Assembly (NCBI GenBank): GCA_902580505.1
Contig: CACHLB010000009.1
Coordinates: forward strand, 1 to 48,190
Direction of reading: 5' to 3'
Length of the DNA stretch: 48,190 nucleotides
Source: an uncultured Pelagibacteraceae bacterium
GTDB lineage: Bacteria > Pseudomonadota > Alphaproteobacteria > Pelagibacterales > Pelagibacteraceae
Every line of letters starts with the position of its first letter. Positions within the stretch are counted from its first letter, which is position 1. Shown piece by piece: positions 8,426 through 19,983 of the stretch. The position numbers were made by a program, and so were the translations under genes. The notes below the pieces were generated by a model that made no database searches, was not told where the DNA came from, and saw nothing but the letters and a program-made list of their open reading frames with translations.

Positions 8426-9016
8426 ATGCAAAACATCCAGGATTTAGAAAAAATTTTGAATTCAGAACTAAATACTAAAATAAAAAGTTCTTTAATCAAA
8501 CATAATCAAATTTATTTAAAAATTGATGAAACGGACTTAACAGAAGTTATTTTGTTCTTAAAAACAAATTCAAAAACTAAATTTAGACAACTGATAGATA
8601 TCACAGCTGTAGATTTTCCTGAAAATGAAATTAGATTTAAATTAGTTTATCTATTATTAAGTCATGAATTTAATCAAAGAATTATCATAGAGATAGATGT
8701 AAAAGAAAAAGAAATTGTTGGTTCAATAACATCTATATTTCCTGCTGCAAATTGGATGGAAAGAGAAGTGTATGACATGTATGGAATAGATTTCAAAGAT
8801 CATCCGGACCTGAGAAGAATACTTACAGATTATGGTTTTGAAGGACATCCATTAAGGAAAGATTTTCCTTTAACAGGTCATAATGAAGTTAGATACAGTC
8901 AAGAAACTAAAAAAGTTATTTATGAACCAGTAAAATTAGAACAAAATTATAGAAATTTTGATTATGAAAGTCCTTGGGAAGGAACCAAATATATAAAAGA
9001 ACAAACCAAAGAATAA
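8426..9016 (+). CDS. nuoC: NADH-quinone oxidoreductase subunit C
   Basis: This 196-residue peripheral-arm subunit corresponds to the 30-kDa subunit. The signature [20 protein letters not shown](R)R lies near residues 110-130, followed by [15 protein letters not shown]. Both are hallmark NuoC motifs that contact NuoD and NuoB near the quinone site. NuoC and NuoD are separate genes here, as in most alphaproteobacteria, rather than fused as in E. coli. Its TAA (9014-9016) shares an A with the nuoD ATG. Confidence 0.97.
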   Translation: MQNIQDLEKILNSELNTKIKSSLIKHNQIYLKIDETDLTEVILFLKTNSKTKFRQLIDITAVDFPENEIRFKLVYLLLSHEFNQRIIIEIDVKEKEIVGSITSIFPAANWMEREVYDMYGIDFKDHPDLRRILTDYGFEGHPLRKDFPLTGHNEVRYSQETKKVIYEPVKLEQNYRNFDYESPWEGTKYIKEQTKE

Positions 9017-10191
9017 TGGCAAAAGAAACTAAAACTTTGAATCTAAATTTTGGACCTCAGCATCCAGCAGCTCATGGAGTTTTGCGATTAATATTGCAGT
9101 TAGATGGAGAAATTGTTGAAAAAGCAGATCCACACATTGGCTTATTGCATAGAGGGACAGAAAAATTAATTGAAAATAAAACTTATACCCAGGCAGTTCC
9201 CTATTTTGATCGATTAGATTATGTTGCACCAATGAATCAAGAACATGCCTTTGCTTTAGCAATTGAAAAAATTCTAAAAATAGAAGTTCCGATAAGAGCT
9301 CAATACATTAGAGTAATGTTTTGTGAAATTGGAAGAATACTTAGTCATATTTTAAATATCACAACTCAAGCAATGGATGTTGGTGCATTAACTCCAACTT
9401 TATGGGGATTTGAAGAGAGAGAAATATTAATGGGTTTTTATGAAAAAGTTTCTGGTTCTAGATTGCATGCTAATTATTTTAGAGCTGGAGGAGTACATCA
9501 AGATCTACCAAAAGGATTAGATAAAGAAATCGGAAAATTTTGTGAAAGATTCCCAAAAATAATAAATGATTTAGAATTACTTTTAACTGATAACCGAATA
9601 TTTAAGCAAAGGAACGTTGATATAGGAGTAGTATCAAAACAAGATGCTCTCGATTATTCTTTTTCTGGTGTTATGTTGAGAGGATCTGGCGTACCCTGGG
9701 ATTTAAGAAAATCCCAACCTTACGATTGTTATGAACAATTCGAATTCAAAATTCCAGTAGGAAAAAATGGTGATTGTTACGACAGATACCTATGTAGAAT
9801 TGAAGAAATGAAAGAAAGTGTAAATATAATAAATCAATGCTTGGCAAATTTACCTGTAGGACCAATTAAAACTGATGATGGAAAAATCAGTCCACCACCA
9901 AAAAAAGAAATAAAACAATCTATGGAAGCATTGATCCATCATTTCAAGTTATATACCGAAGGTTATAGGGTTGATAAAGATGAAATATATACAGCTGTAG
10001 AAGCTCCTAAAGGAGAATTTGGTGTTTATTTAATTTCTGATGGTTCAAGCAAACCTTACAAATGTAAAATTAGAGCTCCAGGATTTTCTCATTTACAAGC
10101 AATGGATTACTTAATCAAAGGTCATATGTTAGCTGATGTTCCTGCAGTTTTAGGTTCTATGGATATTGTTTTTGGAGAGGTAGATAGATAA
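9016..10191 (+). CDS. nuoD: NADH-quinone oxidoreductase subunit D (49-kDa subunit)
   Basis: NuoD forms the quinone-binding pocket with NuoB. The ATG at 9016 gives 391 residues with the conserved start region [16 protein letters not shown], whose GPQHPAAHG loop contacts the quinone head group. [12 protein letters not shown] and the C-terminal DIVFGEVDR are also typical. The frame stays open upstream within nuoC, but the overlapping TAATG start matches the family. The nuoD stop likewise overlaps the nuoE start by 1 base, suggesting translational coupling. Confidence 0.97.
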   Translation: MAKETKTLNLNFGPQHPAAHGVLRLILQLDGEIVEKADPHIGLLHRGTEKLIENKTYTQAVPYFDRLDYVAPMNQEHAFALAIEKILKIEVPIRAQYIRVMFCEIGRILSHILNITTQAMDVGALTPTLWGFEEREILMGFYEKVSGSRLHANYFRAGGVHQDLPKGLDKEIGKFCERFPKIINDLELLLTDNRIFKQRNVDIGVVSKQDALDYSFSGVMLRGSGVPWDLRKSQPYDCYEQFEFKIPVGKNGDCYDRYLCRIEEMKESVNIINQCLANLPVGPIKTDDGKISPPPKKEIKQSMEALIHHFKLYTEGYRVDKDEIYTAVEAPKGEFGVYLISDGSSKPYKCKIRAPGFSHLQAMDYLIKGHMLADVPAVLGSMDIVFGEVDR

Positions 10192-10799
10192 TGGCTATTA
10201 AAAAAATATCAAAGACACAACCTGAAAACTTTGAGTTTAATAAAAAAAACAAAGAAACTGCTGATAGTATTATTAAAAATTATCCTTCTGGAAAACAACA
10301 AAGTGCAGTTATGGCTTTATTGTACTTAGCACAAAAACAAAATGATAATTGGATACCTTTAAGTGCAATGAAATACATAGCAAAGTATTTAGATATGCCA
10401 TATATAAAAGTATATGAAGTAGCTACATTTTATAGCATGTATAATTTAACTCCAGTTGGAAAGTATTTCTTTCAAGTCTGTACTACAACCCCATGTATGT
10501 TAAGGGGAGCTTATAATTTAGTAGATGTTTGTAAACGAAAAATTTCTGAGGAAGAAAATCGTTTGTCTAAGGATGGAAAAACTTCTTGGTTAGAAGTAGA
10601 ATGTTTAGGTGCTTGTGTGAATGCTCCAATGCTTCAATTAAATGAAGATTATTATGAGGATTTAGATTCAAAAAAACTTGAACAAATAATTGATAAAATA
10701 AGTAATGATGAAGTTCCTCAACCAGGATCTTATAGAGGCAGATTAAGTTCTGAACCAGAAAATACTAGAAAAACATTAATAGGTAATAAAAATGCTTGA
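10191..10799 (+). CDS. nuoE: NADH-quinone oxidoreductase subunit E (2Fe-2S)
   Basis: This 24-kDa-type subunit of the NADH-oxidising module has 202 residues. The 2Fe-2S ligands are Cys97 and Cys102 (VCTTTPC) and Cys138 and Cys142 (CLGAC), the classic thioredoxin-like ferredoxin arrangement. The motif [10 protein letters not shown] precedes them. A C-terminal extension of about 40 residues ([20 protein letters not shown]) is like other alphaproteobacterial NuoE. The last codons overlap nuoF by 8 bases. Confidence 0.97.
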   Translation: MAIKKISKTQPENFEFNKKNKETADSIIKNYPSGKQQSAVMALLYLAQKQNDNWIPLSAMKYIAKYLDMPYIKVYEVATFYSMYNLTPVGKYFFQVCTTTPCMLRGAYNLVDVCKRKISEEENRLSKDGKTSWLEVECLGACVNAPMLQLNEDYYEDLDSKKLEQIIDKISNDEVPQPGSYRGRLSSEPENTRKTLIGNKNA

Positions 10800-12123
10800 A
10801 GATAAAGATAGAATTTTTCAAAATTTATACAATGATTTTGGTGCTGATTTAATATCTGCAAAACAGAGGGGAGACTGGAAGGATACAAAAGAAATTTGCG
10901 GCAAAGGAAGAGAATGGATAATTAATGAAATTAAAGCATCTGAACTTAGAGGAAGAGGTGGTGCTGGATTCCCTACAGGATTGAAATGGTCTTTTGCTCC
11001 AAAAGAAGTTGGATCAAGACCACATTATTTAGTAATAAATGCAGATGAGTCTGAACCTGGCACATGCAAAGATAGAGATATTCTAAGATTTGAACCTCAT
11101 AAATTAATAGAAGGCTGCTTAATTTCATCTTACGCAGTTAATGCACACAAGTGCTATATTTACATAAGAGGAGAATATTTTAATGAAGGACAAAAGCTTC
11201 AAACAGCTATCGATGAAGCTTACAAGGACGGTCTCTTAGGAAAAAATTCTGCAGGGACCGATTGGGAATTAGATATATATATTCATTATGGTGCTGGAGC
11301 TTATATATGTGGTGAGGAAACTGCTTTGCTTGAGAGTATTGAGGGGAAAAAAGGTCAACCAAGATTAAAACCTCCATTTCCAGCATTAATAGGACTTTAT
11401 GGATGCCCGACAATAATAAACAATGTTGAAACAATTTCAGTGGTACCAACTATACTAAGAAGAGGAGGAAAATGGTTTTCATCCCTCGGTAGACCAAAAA
11501 ATACTGGTTCTAAAATATATTGTATTTCAGGAAATGTAAATAATCCCTGCAACGTAGAAGAAGAAATGGGAATTCCATTAAAAGAATTAATTGAAAAACA
11601 TGCTGGTGGAGTAATAGGCGGATGGGATAATCTAAAAGCAGTTATACCTGGTGGTTCGTCAATGCCTTTACTACCAAAAGAGACATGTGAAACAATTAAA
11701 ATGGACTTCGATGCATGTGTTGAGAATAAAACTGGTTTAGGAACAGCTGGTATTGTGGTTATAAACAAAGATCAAGATATTATAAAGTGTATGGCTAGAA
11801 TTGCTCGATTTTATAAACACGAGAGCTGTGGTCAATGTACACCATGTAGAGAAGGTTCTGGTTGGATGTGGAGAATGTTAGAAAGAATGGCAAAAGGTGA
11901 AGCCACAAGAGATGAAGTAGATATGTTATTAGATGTAACAAAACAAATCGAAGGTCATACTATTTGTGCTTTTGGAGAAGGATCTTCATGGCCTGTTCAG
12001 GGATTAATCAGAAATTTTAAAGACGAAATAATTGAAAGAAATAAGTTTGATCCAATTGTGAAAAAGCAAAAAGATATACCTTATTTAGTTGATCAACATT
12101 TATTAGAAAAAGAAAATGCTTAA
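10792..12123 (+). CDS. nuoF: NADH-quinone oxidoreductase subunit F (FMN- and NADH-binding)
   Basis: NuoF oxidises NADH through FMN and a 4Fe-4S cluster. The 443-residue product has the glycine-rich loop [13 protein letters not shown] (from about residue 54) and the FMN/NADH segment [19 protein letters not shown]. The cluster ligands are Cys346, Cys349 and Cys352 (SCGQCTPC) with Cys392 ([12 protein letters not shown]). Every catalytic feature is intact. It overlaps both neighbours by 8 bases, in line with a tightly coupled NuoEFG module. Confidence 0.98.
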   Translation: MLEDKDRIFQNLYNDFGADLISAKQRGDWKDTKEICGKGREWIINEIKASELRGRGGAGFPTGLKWSFAPKEVGSRPHYLVINADESEPGTCKDRDILRFEPHKLIEGCLISSYAVNAHKCYIYIRGEYFNEGQKLQTAIDEAYKDGLLGKNSAGTDWELDIYIHYGAGAYICGEETALLESIEGKKGQPRLKPPFPALIGLYGCPTIINNVETISVVPTILRRGGKWFSSLGRPKNTGSKIYCISGNVNNPCNVEEEMGIPLKELIEKHAGGVIGGWDNLKAVIPGGSSMPLLPKETCETIKMDFDACVENKTGLGTAGIVVINKDQDIIKCMARIARFYKHESCGQCTPCREGSGWMWRMLERMAKGEATRDEVDMLLDVTKQIEGHTICAFGEGSSWPVQGLIRNFKDEIIERNKFDPIVKKQKDIPYLVDQHLLEKENA

Positions 12124-14146
12124 ACTTAAAGTAAATGATATAGATGTTGAGGTAGAAGAAGGAACTACAGTATTACAAGCTTGCGAACAAGCTGGAGCAG
12201 AAATACCTAGGTTCTGTTATCACGAAAAATTATCTATAGCTGGAAATTGTAGAATGTGTTTAGTTGAAATGGAAAAATCTCCTAAGCCAATAGCATCTTG
12301 CGCTATGCCTGCTGCAGAGGGGATGGTGCTAAAAACTAATACTGAAAAAGTGAAAAAAGCTAGAAAAGGTGTAATGGAATTTTTACTAGCAAACCATCCA
12401 CTTGATTGTCCAGTATGTGATCAGGGTGGGGAATGTGATTTACAAGACCAATCTATGTATTATGGAATTGATAAATCAAGATTTAAAGAAAATAAAAGAT
12501 ATGTACCCGAAAAATATATGGGTCCTCTTATAAAAACGCAAATGACAAGATGCATTCATTGTACAAGGTGTATTAGATTTGCAACTGAAGTCGCTGGAGT
12601 TCCTGAGCTTGGAGCAATTGGCAGAGGTGAGAATATGCAAATTACTACTTATTTAGAAAAAGCAATGGAGTCTGAACTCTCAGCTAATGTTATTGATTTA
12701 TGTCCTGTCGGTGCACTTACATCAAAACCTTATGTCTTTGAAGCTAGACCATGGGAACTTAAAAAAACGGAAACAATTGATGTGATGGATGCTGTTGGAT
12801 CAAATATAAGAGTTGATACATACGGATGGGAAGTCAAGAGAGTTTTGCCAAGAATTAATGAGGAAATAAATGAAGAATGGATATCAGATAAAACCAGATA
12901 TGCATGCGATGGATTAAAAAATCAAAGATTAGATACACCTTATGTAAAGATTAATAATAAATTAAAGCCATCAAGTTGGGATGAGGCTTTTAAAGCTGTA
13001 TCTGAGAGAATTTCAACAACAAAGTCTGAGAAAATTGCTGGATTTATAGGTGATATGACAAATATGGAAACTACTTATGCAGCAAAAGATTTTTTTGAAA
13101 AAACGATTAAATCTGAAAATTTGGAATCTAGATATGAAAAATTATATATTAATACAAATGTAAGAAGTAATTATCTATTTAACAGTTCTATTGAAGGAAT
13201 AGAAAAAAGCGATTTAATAATTCTAATAGGCACAAATCCAAGATTTGAAGCAACAATATTAAACTCTCGAATTAGAAAAAATTATTTAAAAAATAAGACA
13301 GAAATTATATCTTTAGGTGATGTTGGTGATTTAACTTATCCTTACCAAGTTATATCGAATAATACCGACACTATAAAAGATATTATTGATAATAAACATG
13401 AAATTTCAAAAAAAATAAAAAAATCAAAATATCCAAGTATAATTTTTGGACAATCAGTTCTTAAACTTAAGTCGGCACCTTATATTTTTGAAGAGTTCAA
13501 AAAATATCTATTAGAAAATAATAAAATTTCTGATGATTGGAATGCATTAAATATATTATCAAAAAATTCATCCACAGTAGGCTCATATGACTTAAATGTA
13601 TTGTCAAAAAATTCTAGCTACGAAATATTGAATAAATTAGAAAACAATAACTTTGAAATTTTAATTCTATTTGGCCAAGATAATTTAAATTTTGAGAAAA
13701 AAAATGAATTTATAATATATATAGGTAGTCACGGTGATAAAGGTGCAAGTATTGCTGATGTAATTTTGCCTGGTGCTACTTACACAGAACAAGATGGTTA
13801 TTTTACAAACATAGAAGGAAAATTACAAAAAGCTTACAAGGCATCATATCCACCAGGTGAAGCAAAAGAGGACTGGCAAATAATAAATGAATTGTCTTCA
13901 TTCATTAAGAGAAAAAATTTATACAAAGATAAAAATCAACTTATCGATTCATTAATAAATTATTTAAATCTTAATAATAAAAATGAAACTGATTTTGAGG
14001 TGCCTGAATATAATTTTAAATCAGAAAAAATTATTACTGAAGAGATTGATTATTATCACTCCAATGTAATAGCAAGAGCGTCAAAAACAATGTCAGAGTG
14101 TAAAAATATCAGAATGAGTTTACCAAAAACTGGAACCGATAATTAA
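12116..14146 (+). CDS. nuoG: NADH-quinone oxidoreductase subunit G (75-kDa iron-sulfur subunit)
   Basis: NuoG relays electrons from NuoF through a chain of Fe-S clusters. The 676-residue protein starts with a 2Fe-2S ferredoxin domain ([20 protein letters not shown]). The His-Cys cluster segment [18 protein letters not shown] and a 4Fe-4S motif [10 protein letters not shown] follow. The rest is the molybdopterin-oxidoreductase-like domain, which does not bind molybdenum in complex I. That domain is rich in Asn, Lys and Ile between about residues 300 and 550 and is probably the least conserved part. It overlaps the nuoH start by 1 base. Confidence 0.96.
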   Translation: MLKLKVNDIDVEVEEGTTVLQACEQAGAEIPRFCYHEKLSIAGNCRMCLVEMEKSPKPIASCAMPAAEGMVLKTNTEKVKKARKGVMEFLLANHPLDCPVCDQGGECDLQDQSMYYGIDKSRFKENKRYVPEKYMGPLIKTQMTRCIHCTRCIRFATEVAGVPELGAIGRGENMQITTYLEKAMESELSANVIDLCPVGALTSKPYVFEARPWELKKTETIDVMDAVGSNIRVDTYGWEVKRVLPRINEEINEEWISDKTRYACDGLKNQRLDTPYVKINNKLKPSSWDEAFKAVSERISTTKSEKIAGFIGDMTNMETTYAAKDFFEKTIKSENLESRYEKLYINTNVRSNYLFNSSIEGIEKSDLIILIGTNPRFEATILNSRIRKNYLKNKTEIISLGDVGDLTYPYQVISNNTDTIKDIIDNKHEISKKIKKSKYPSIIFGQSVLKLKSAPYIFEEFKKYLLENNKISDDWNALNILSKNSSTVGSYDLNVLSKNSSYEILNKLENNNFEILILFGQDNLNFEKKNEFIIYIGSHGDKGASIADVILPGATYTEQDGYFTNIEGKLQKAYKASYPPGEAKEDWQIINELSSFIKRKNLYKDKNQLIDSLINYLNLNNKNETDFEVPEYNFKSEKIITEEIDYYHSNVIARASKTMSECKNIRMSLPKTGTDN

Positions 14147-15144
14147 TGGCTGAACTATTTATATTTTTTGATCAAATTTATAGAATTCTGTTTCTATTGA
14201 TCCCAGTTTTAGTATCTGTTGCAATGATTGTCTGGTTAGATAGAAGAGTATGGGCATTTGTTCAAAAAAGAAGAGGTCCTAACGTTGTTGGTCCATTTGG
14301 ATTATTTCAAACATTAGCTGACGCATTAAAATATATTTTTAAAGAAATAATAATTCCGGCAAGCTCAAATAAAGTTATATTTATATTAGCCCCGATAGTT
14401 ACAATGACTTTGGCTTTAATTGCTTGGGCGGTAATTCCTTTTAGTGAAACATTTGTACTAGCAGATATCAATGTCGGTATTTTATATCTTTTTGCAGTTT
14501 CATCTTTAGGTGTTTATGGAATAATTATGGGTGGATGGGCATCTAATTCAAAGTATCCTTTCCTAGGAGCAATTAGATCAGCTGCTCAAATGGTTTCTTA
14601 TGAAGTTTCCATAGGTGTAATAATAATAAATGTATTACTTTGTGTAGGTTCATTAAATCTAAGTGACATCGTTTTAGCTCAAAAAGATTTATGGTTTGTA
14701 ATACCTTTATTCCCAATGTTTATAATATTTTTTATTTCAGCCTTAGCAGAAACTAACAGACCACCTTTTGATTTGCCTGAAGCTGAAGCAGAGTTAGTCG
14801 CAGGTTACCAGACAGAATACTCTGGAATGATGTATGCTATGTTTTGGTTAGGGGAATATGCTAACATTTTACTTATGTGTGCAATGGGATCTATTTTATT
14901 TCTTGGTGGCTGGTTATCTCCCATAGATTTATTTCCATTTAACGTTATTCCAGCACCTGTATGGTTAATTTTAAAAATACTCTTTTTATTTATATTATTT
15001 GCTCTGATAAAAGCAATAGTGCCTAGATACAGGTATGATCAATTAATGAAACTTGGATGGAAAATTTTTCTACCATTTTCATTGATTTATGTAGTATTAA
15101 CTGCAAGTTTTTTGATGTATTTTGATTTATTACCGGGGAATTAG
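14146..15144 (+). CDS. nuoH: NADH-quinone oxidoreductase subunit H
   Basis: This membrane subunit forms the quinone entry chamber. The 332-residue product has about eight transmembrane segments. Family motifs are present: [19 protein letters not shown] near the N-terminus, [13 protein letters not shown], and the acidic loop [20 protein letters not shown], whose carboxylates link quinone chemistry to proton pumping. The C-terminus has [14 protein letters not shown]. It abuts nuoG and precedes nuoI by 1 base. Confidence 0.97.
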   Translation: MAELFIFFDQIYRILFLLIPVLVSVAMIVWLDRRVWAFVQKRRGPNVVGPFGLFQTLADALKYIFKEIIIPASSNKVIFILAPIVTMTLALIAWAVIPFSETFVLADINVGILYLFAVSSLGVYGIIMGGWASNSKYPFLGAIRSAAQMVSYEVSIGVIIINVLLCVGSLNLSDIVLAQKDLWFVIPLFPMFIIFFISALAETNRPPFDLPEAEAELVAGYQTEYSGMMYAMFWLGEYANILLMCAMGSILFLGGWLSPIDLFPFNVIPAPVWLILKILFLFILFALIKAIVPRYRYDQLMKLGWKIFLPFSLIYVVLTASFLMYFDLLPGN

Positions 15145-15145
15145 A

Positions 15146-15631
15146 ATGAGCTTAATAAGATTTTTCAAAACAATTTTTATGATTGATTTTTTAACGGGAT
15201 TAATCATGGCAATAAAAGAAATATTTAAACCAAAAAAAACAATTAATTATCCATTTGAAAAAGGTTCAATTAGTCCTAGAGCAAGAGGAGAACATGCGCT
15301 AAGAAGATATCCAAATGGTGAGGAGAGATGTATTGCTTGCAAACTATGTGAAGCTGTTTGCCCTGCTCAGGCAATAACAATAGAGTCTAGCGAGAGAGAA
15401 GATGGAAGTAGAAAAACTACTCGTTATGATATTGATATGTTAAAATGTATTTATTGTGGTTTGTGCGAACAATCTTGTCCAGTTGACGCAATTGTGCAAG
15501 GACCAAATTTTGAATTTGCTACAGAAACAAGAGAAGAACTTTACTATAACAAAGAAAAGTTGTTAGAGAATGGAGATAGATGGGAGAATATTTTAGCAGC
15601 AAATATTAATGCTGATAGCTCCCACAGATAA
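15146..15631 (+). CDS. nuoI: NADH-quinone oxidoreductase subunit I (two 4Fe-4S clusters)
   Basis: This ferredoxin-like subunit carries clusters N6a and N6b. From the ATG at 15146 it has 161 residues. The cluster motifs are [12 protein letters not shown] (Cys62, 65, 68, 72) and [12 protein letters not shown] (Cys101, 104, 107, 111). An amphipathic N-terminal helix anchors it to the membrane arm. An upstream in-frame start at 15122 inside nuoH would add eight atypical residues. I chose 15146 because it follows the nuoH stop by one base and gives the familiar [11 protein letters not shown] start. Confidence 0.97.
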   Translation: MSLIRFFKTIFMIDFLTGLIMAIKEIFKPKKTINYPFEKGSISPRARGEHALRRYPNGEERCIACKLCEAVCPAQAITIESSEREDGSRKTTRYDIDMLKCIYCGLCEQSCPVDAIVQGPNFEFATETREELYYNKEKLLENGDRWENILAANINADSSHR

Positions 15632-15634
15632 TCA

Positions 15635-16267
15635 ATGATTGCTCACGCAATAGTCTTTTATATATTTTCACTGATTGCAATTGTCTCTGCAATAATGGTA
15701 ACTGTTTCAAAAAACACAGTTAATTCAGTTTTTTTTTTAATATTGGACTTTATTAGTATTTCTTGCCTATTCATCATGATTGGTGCCGAATTTTTAGGAA
15801 TGATAATGCTTATTGTGTATGTTGGAGCAGTGGCAGTATTATTTTTATTTGTGGTAATGATGTTAAATGTTGCTCAACAAAAAAATGAATGGTTTAATTC
15901 TAGTGGAAGAAGTTCCCATATTCCAGTTGGTCTATTAGTAAGTATTATTATATTTTTTGAATTAATTATCGTTATAGGTGGATGGAAATATAAACCGGAG
16001 TTATTAGATTCAATTGCGATTGAAATAAATACTGAGTTAACAAATACCCAATCTTTAGGAAGCGTTATATATACTGACTATATTCATTTGTTTCAATTAT
16101 CTGGAATGGTTTTATTGGTAGCCATGATTGGAGCAATTGTATTGACCTTCAGACAAAGATCTGGAGTAAAAAGACAAAGTTATTTCAAACAAATATCAAG
16201 AGATAGAAAAGATGGTATTGAATTAGTTGATGTTGAAAATAATAAAGGAGTTAAAATAGATGCTTAG
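15635..16267 (+). CDS. nuoJ: NADH-quinone oxidoreductase subunit J
   Basis: This 210-residue membrane subunit has five predicted transmembrane helices. The family core [27 protein letters not shown] is visible around residues 52-78, with the pi-bulge region [11 protein letters not shown]. Helix 5 near the C-terminus is followed by a charged tail. The coding sequence contains a run of ten T (15729-15738) encoding Phe-Phe-Leu. It overlaps nuoK by 8 bases. Confidence 0.95.
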   Translation: MIAHAIVFYIFSLIAIVSAIMVTVSKNTVNSVFFLILDFISISCLFIMIGAEFLGMIMLIVYVGAVAVLFLFVVMMLNVAQQKNEWFNSSGRSSHIPVGLLVSIIIFFELIIVIGGWKYKPELLDSIAIEINTELTNTQSLGSVIYTDYIHLFQLSGMVLLVAMIGAIVLTFRQRSGVKRQSYFKQISRDRKDGIELVDVENNKGVKIDA

Positions 16268-16571
16268 TATTGGTCTTGGACATTATTTAACTCTCGCTGC
16301 TATTATATTCACAATCGGTATTGTGGGTATTTTTCTAAATAGAAAAAATATTATCGTTATATTGATGAGTATTGAATTAATACTTTTAGCTGTAAATATA
16401 AATTTAGTATCTTTTTCTATTTTTATTAACGATCTGAGTGGTCAGGTTTTCACATTATTCATATTAACAGTGGCTGCAGCTGAGGCTGCAATAGGACTTG
16501 CAATAATTGTGGTTTATTACAGAAACTCAGGAACAATAAGAGTTGAAGAAATCGACAGATTGAAAGGGTAA
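16260..16571 (+). CDS. nuoK: NADH-quinone oxidoreductase subunit K
   Basis: This subunit has 103 residues and three transmembrane helices, the usual NuoK size. The conserved intramembrane glutamates are present: one in [14 protein letters not shown] (helix 2) and one in [13 protein letters not shown] (helix 3). They form part of the proton-channel axis between the quinone site and the antiporter-like subunits. It sits between nuoJ and nuoL with an overlap and a zero-base junction. Confidence 0.97.
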   Translation: MLSIGLGHYLTLAAIIFTIGIVGIFLNRKNIIVILMSIELILLAVNINLVSFSIFINDLSGQVFTLFILTVAAAEAAIGLAIIVVYYRNSGTIRVEEIDRLKG

Positions 16572-18485
16572 ATGGAATATTTAATATTATTTTTACCTTT
16601 AATAGGTTCAATCATATCAGGTTTTTTTGGAAAAACTATTGGTGATAAATTATCTCAATTAATCACATGTATTTTGGTTTCTATTTCTGCATTATTATCA
16701 TTGTTCATATTTTTTAAAGTTGTTTCATCAGGATATGAGCATAATGCAATTATTGCAACTTGGATAAATTCAGGATCTTTAAATGTAAATTGGTCAATTA
16801 AAGTTGATGCTCTTTCTGCAGTAATGTTGGTTGTAGTTACTCTAGTTTCATCCTTAGTTCATATTTATTCTGTTGGTTACATGTCTCACGACCCACATAA
16901 ACCAAGATTTATGTCCTATCTATCATTATTTACATTCGCCATGTTAACATTGGTAACATCAGATAATTTTTTGCAATTATTTTTCGGATGGGAAGGAGTT
17001 GGCCTTTGCTCGTACTTTTTAATTGGTTTTTGGTATAAAAAAGAAACTGCTAATGCTGCTGCTATTAAGGCTTTTATCGTAAATAGAGTTGGAGACTTTG
17101 GTTTTGCATTGGGAATTTTTTTAATATTTTATATTTTTGGCACAGTAAATTATGATGAAGTTTTTTTTAAGATACCTGAAATAATAGATCAAAAAATAAA
17201 TTTTCTATCTTTTGAATTTAATACAATAGATTTAATTTGTTTATTACTTTTTATTGGAGCAATGGGAAAATCTGCACAATTTTTGCTTCATACTTGGTTG
17301 CCAGATGCTATGGAAGGTCCAACACCAGTATCCGCATTAATTCATGCAGCCACAATGGTAACAGCAGGAGTTTTTTTAGTAGTTAGATGTTCTCCAATTT
17401 ATGAGTATTCAGAATTAGCTTTGTCAGTAATCACAGTAGTTGGAATGACCACAGCTTTTTTTGCAGCTACAGTAGCTTTAGTGCAAACAGATATAAAAAA
17501 AATTATCGCTTATTCTACTTGTAGTCAATTGGGATACATGTTTTTTGCAGCAGGTGTAGGCGCATATAATGTTGCAATGTTTCATTTATTTACACATGCT
17601 TTTTTTAAAGCTCTACTTTTCTTAGCCTCTGGATCAGTAATTCATTCATTTAAAGATGAACAAGATGTTACTAAGATGGGAGGAGTATTTAAAAAATTAC
17701 CTTACACTTATGCATTAATGGTTGTTGGTACTTTAGCTTTAACAGGATTTCCTTTCTTATCAGGTTTTTATTCTAAAGATGCAATAATTGAATTTGCTTA
17801 TATAAGTGAAACAAAATTTGGAATTTATGCTGCTGGTATAGGTGTATTAACTGCTGTAATGACTTCTATATACTCATGGAGATTAATATTTAAAACTTTT
17901 CATGGAGATTACAAAAATAAAGATCTTAATATTGATACAATGCACGAGTCTCCATTAAGCATGATGTTACCTTTGGTTTTATTAGCAGTCGGTGCTGTTT
18001 TTTCAGGATTCTTTTTTAAAGAATTATTTATAGGTCATGATACAATGTACAACTTTTGGGGAGAGTCTATAAAATTTCTAGAACCATTAGGAAAAGAACA
18101 TCCTCCAACTTGGTTTTTGTTTTTAACTCCTACGTTGGTAGTACTAACAATTCCATTGTCATATTATCTATTTGTTAAAAATACTAAAATTGTAAATGAA
18201 ATAGTTTCCATTAACATGCCAGTTTACATTTTTCTCCAAAAAAAATGGTATTTTGACGAATTATATGATCAAATTTTTATTAAACCTTCAAAAAGTTTTG
18301 GAATATTTCTTTGGAAAAAAATTGATGGATTAATAATCGATAAATTTGGACCAGATGGAATTTCAAACTTGATAAAACTTTTTTCATTTAAAGCAGTAAA
18401 GTTTCAATCAGGATATATTTATCAGTATGCCTTTATAATGCTTCTAGGTTTTTCAATTCTATTAACTTTATTAATAGTAAAATAA
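16572..18485 (+). CDS. nuoL: NADH-quinone oxidoreductase subunit L (proton-pumping)
   Basis: NuoL is the distal antiporter-like subunit of complex I. The 637-residue product has the expected many transmembrane helices and motifs: FFGWEGVGLCSYFLIGFW with the channel Glu, LLHTWLPDAMEGPTPVSALIHAATMV, and THAFFKALLFLASGSVIH. The long lateral helix that runs along the membrane arm is represented by the C-terminal third (KKWYFDELYDQIF region). Both the length and the start, directly after nuoK, are normal. Confidence 0.97.
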   Translation: MEYLILFLPLIGSIISGFFGKTIGDKLSQLITCILVSISALLSLFIFFKVVSSGYEHNAIIATWINSGSLNVNWSIKVDALSAVMLVVVTLVSSLVHIYSVGYMSHDPHKPRFMSYLSLFTFAMLTLVTSDNFLQLFFGWEGVGLCSYFLIGFWYKKETANAAAIKAFIVNRVGDFGFALGIFLIFYIFGTVNYDEVFFKIPEIIDQKINFLSFEFNTIDLICLLLFIGAMGKSAQFLLHTWLPDAMEGPTPVSALIHAATMVTAGVFLVVRCSPIYEYSELALSVITVVGMTTAFFAATVALVQTDIKKIIAYSTCSQLGYMFFAAGVGAYNVAMFHLFTHAFFKALLFLASGSVIHSFKDEQDVTKMGGVFKKLPYTYALMVVGTLALTGFPFLSGFYSKDAIIEFAYISETKFGIYAAGIGVLTAVMTSIYSWRLIFKTFHGDYKNKDLNIDTMHESPLSMMLPLVLLAVGAVFSGFFFKELFIGHDTMYNFWGESIKFLEPLGKEHPPTWFLFLTPTLVVLTIPLSYYLFVKNTKIVNEIVSINMPVYIFLQKKWYFDELYDQIFIKPSKSFGIFLWKKIDGLIIDKFGPDGISNLIKLFSFKAVKFQSGYIYQYAFIMLLGFSILLTLLIVK

Positions 18486-18486
18486 T

Positions 18487-19983
18487 ATGAATTTTCCAAT
18501 TCTATCATCATTAATTTTACTTCCGACAATAGGAGCTTTATTTATTTTTTTTGTTAGATCGTCTAATTCTCAATATCAAAGTAGCAAATATGTTGCCCTT
18601 TTTATAACTTTAGCCAATTTTTTCTTGTCTTTATATTTATGGATTATTTTTGATAAATCTATAGTTGATTTCCAGTTTGTTGAAGAAAGAGAATGGATTT
18701 CAGGATTTGTTAATTACAAAGTTGGAGTAGACGGGATATCAATTTTATTTATTTTACTTACAACATTCATTACACCCATTTGTGTAATAACTGTAAATGC
18801 TACTATTAAAAACAGATTAAAAGATTTTTTAATAGCAATCTTGATACTTGAAACATTTATGATTGGTGTCTTTTGCTCGTTGGACTTAGTTGTATTTTAT
18901 TTATTTTTTGAGGCTGGTCTTATTCCAATGTTTTTAATTATCGGTATATGGGGTGGAGAAAGAAGAGTTTATTCAGCATTTAAATTCTTTTTATATACTT
19001 TGCTAGGTTCAGTTTTAATGCTGGTTGCTATTATATCAATATATTGGATAACTGGTACAACTGACGTCATTAAGTTATATGAATTGGGTATCGACGCTAA
19101 GTACCAAAATTTATTATGGCTAGCATTTTTTAGTTCCTTTGCTGTTAAAACACCAATGTGGCCAGTGCATACATGGTTACCAGATGCTCATGTAGAGGCA
19201 CCAACTCCTGGTTCAGTTTTACTAGCTGCAATACTTTTAAAAATGGCTGGATATGGATTTATAAGGTTTTCTCTAGGTTTGTTTCCAGATGCTTCATTAT
19301 ATTTTGTTCCTTTAGTTTACACACTTAGTTTGATAGCAATTATTTATACATCACTAGTAGCCTTAATGCAGGAAGATATGAAAAAACTAATAGCTTATTC
19401 GTCCGTAGCTCATATGGGATTCGTAACACTAGGTATTTTCACAATGACACAGCAAGGAATAGAAGGAAGTATTTTCCAAATGATAAGTCATGGTTTGGTA
19501 TCTGCAGCACTATTTTTATGTGTTGGAGTTGTTTACGATAGACTTCATACAAGACTTATAAATAGATATGGAGGCTTAGTTTCTATAATGCCAAAGTACG
19601 CAATAGTTTTTATGGTTTTTACTTTAGGAGCTCTTGGATTACCCGGAACAAGTGGTTTTATTGGTGAATTTTTAGTTTTAATGGGTGCATTTAAAAAGAA
19701 TATACTTGTAGCAACGATTGCAAGTCTAGGAGTTATCTTGGGGGCGGCATATATGCTTTGGTTATATAAGAGAATAATCTTTGGAAAATTAATTAATGAA
19801 GATGTAAAAAAAATGGTTGATTTAAAAAGATTTGAAATTGTTACATTATGGCTTTTAGTATTACCGATTATATTTTTCGGTTTTTATCCAGAACCTTTGA
19901 TTAACTCTATAGAGGTATCAGTTGCAAACATGATAGATATGAATGATTTAGACAAGATTAATAAATTAGCATTAGGCGATTAA
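18487..19983 (+). CDS. nuoM: NADH-quinone oxidoreductase subunit M (proton-pumping)
   Basis: This is the second antiporter-like subunit, with 498 residues and about 14 transmembrane helices. Motifs include FYLFFEAGLIPMFLIIGIWGG with the key Glu, FAVKTPMWPVHTWLPDAHVEAPTPGS with the channel Lys, and a GFIGEFLVLMGAF segment near the end. It overlaps nuoN by 1 base. Nothing points to a Mrp-type antiporter instead: it sits in the full nuo order. Confidence 0.97.
   Translation: MNFPILSSLILLPTIGALFIFFVRSSNSQYQSSKYVALFITLANFFLSLYLWIIFDKSIVDFQFVEEREWISGFVNYKVGVDGISILFILLTTFITPICVITVNATIKNRLKDFLIAILILETFMIGVFCSLDLVVFYLFFEAGLIPMFLIIGIWGGERRVYSAFKFFLYTLLGSVLMLVAIISIYWITGTTDVIKLYELGIDAKYQNLLWLAFFSSFAVKTPMWPVHTWLPDAHVEAPTPGSVLLAAILLKMAGYGFIRFSLGLFPDASLYFVPLVYTLSLIAIIYTSLVALMQEDMKKLIAYSSVAHMGFVTLGIFTMTQQGIEGSIFQMISHGLVSAALFLCVGVVYDRLHTRLINRYGGLVSIMPKYAIVFMVFTLGALGLPGTSGFIGEFLVLMGAFKKNILVATIASLGVILGAAYMLWLYKRIIFGKLINEDVKKMVDLKRFEIVTLWLLVLPIIFFGFYPEPLINSIEVSVANMIDMNDLDKINKLALGD

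Noticed and set aside
11397..11768. 123-residue open frame antisense to nuoF
   Set aside because: Shadow of a strongly conserved gene; composition is that of a complementary frame.
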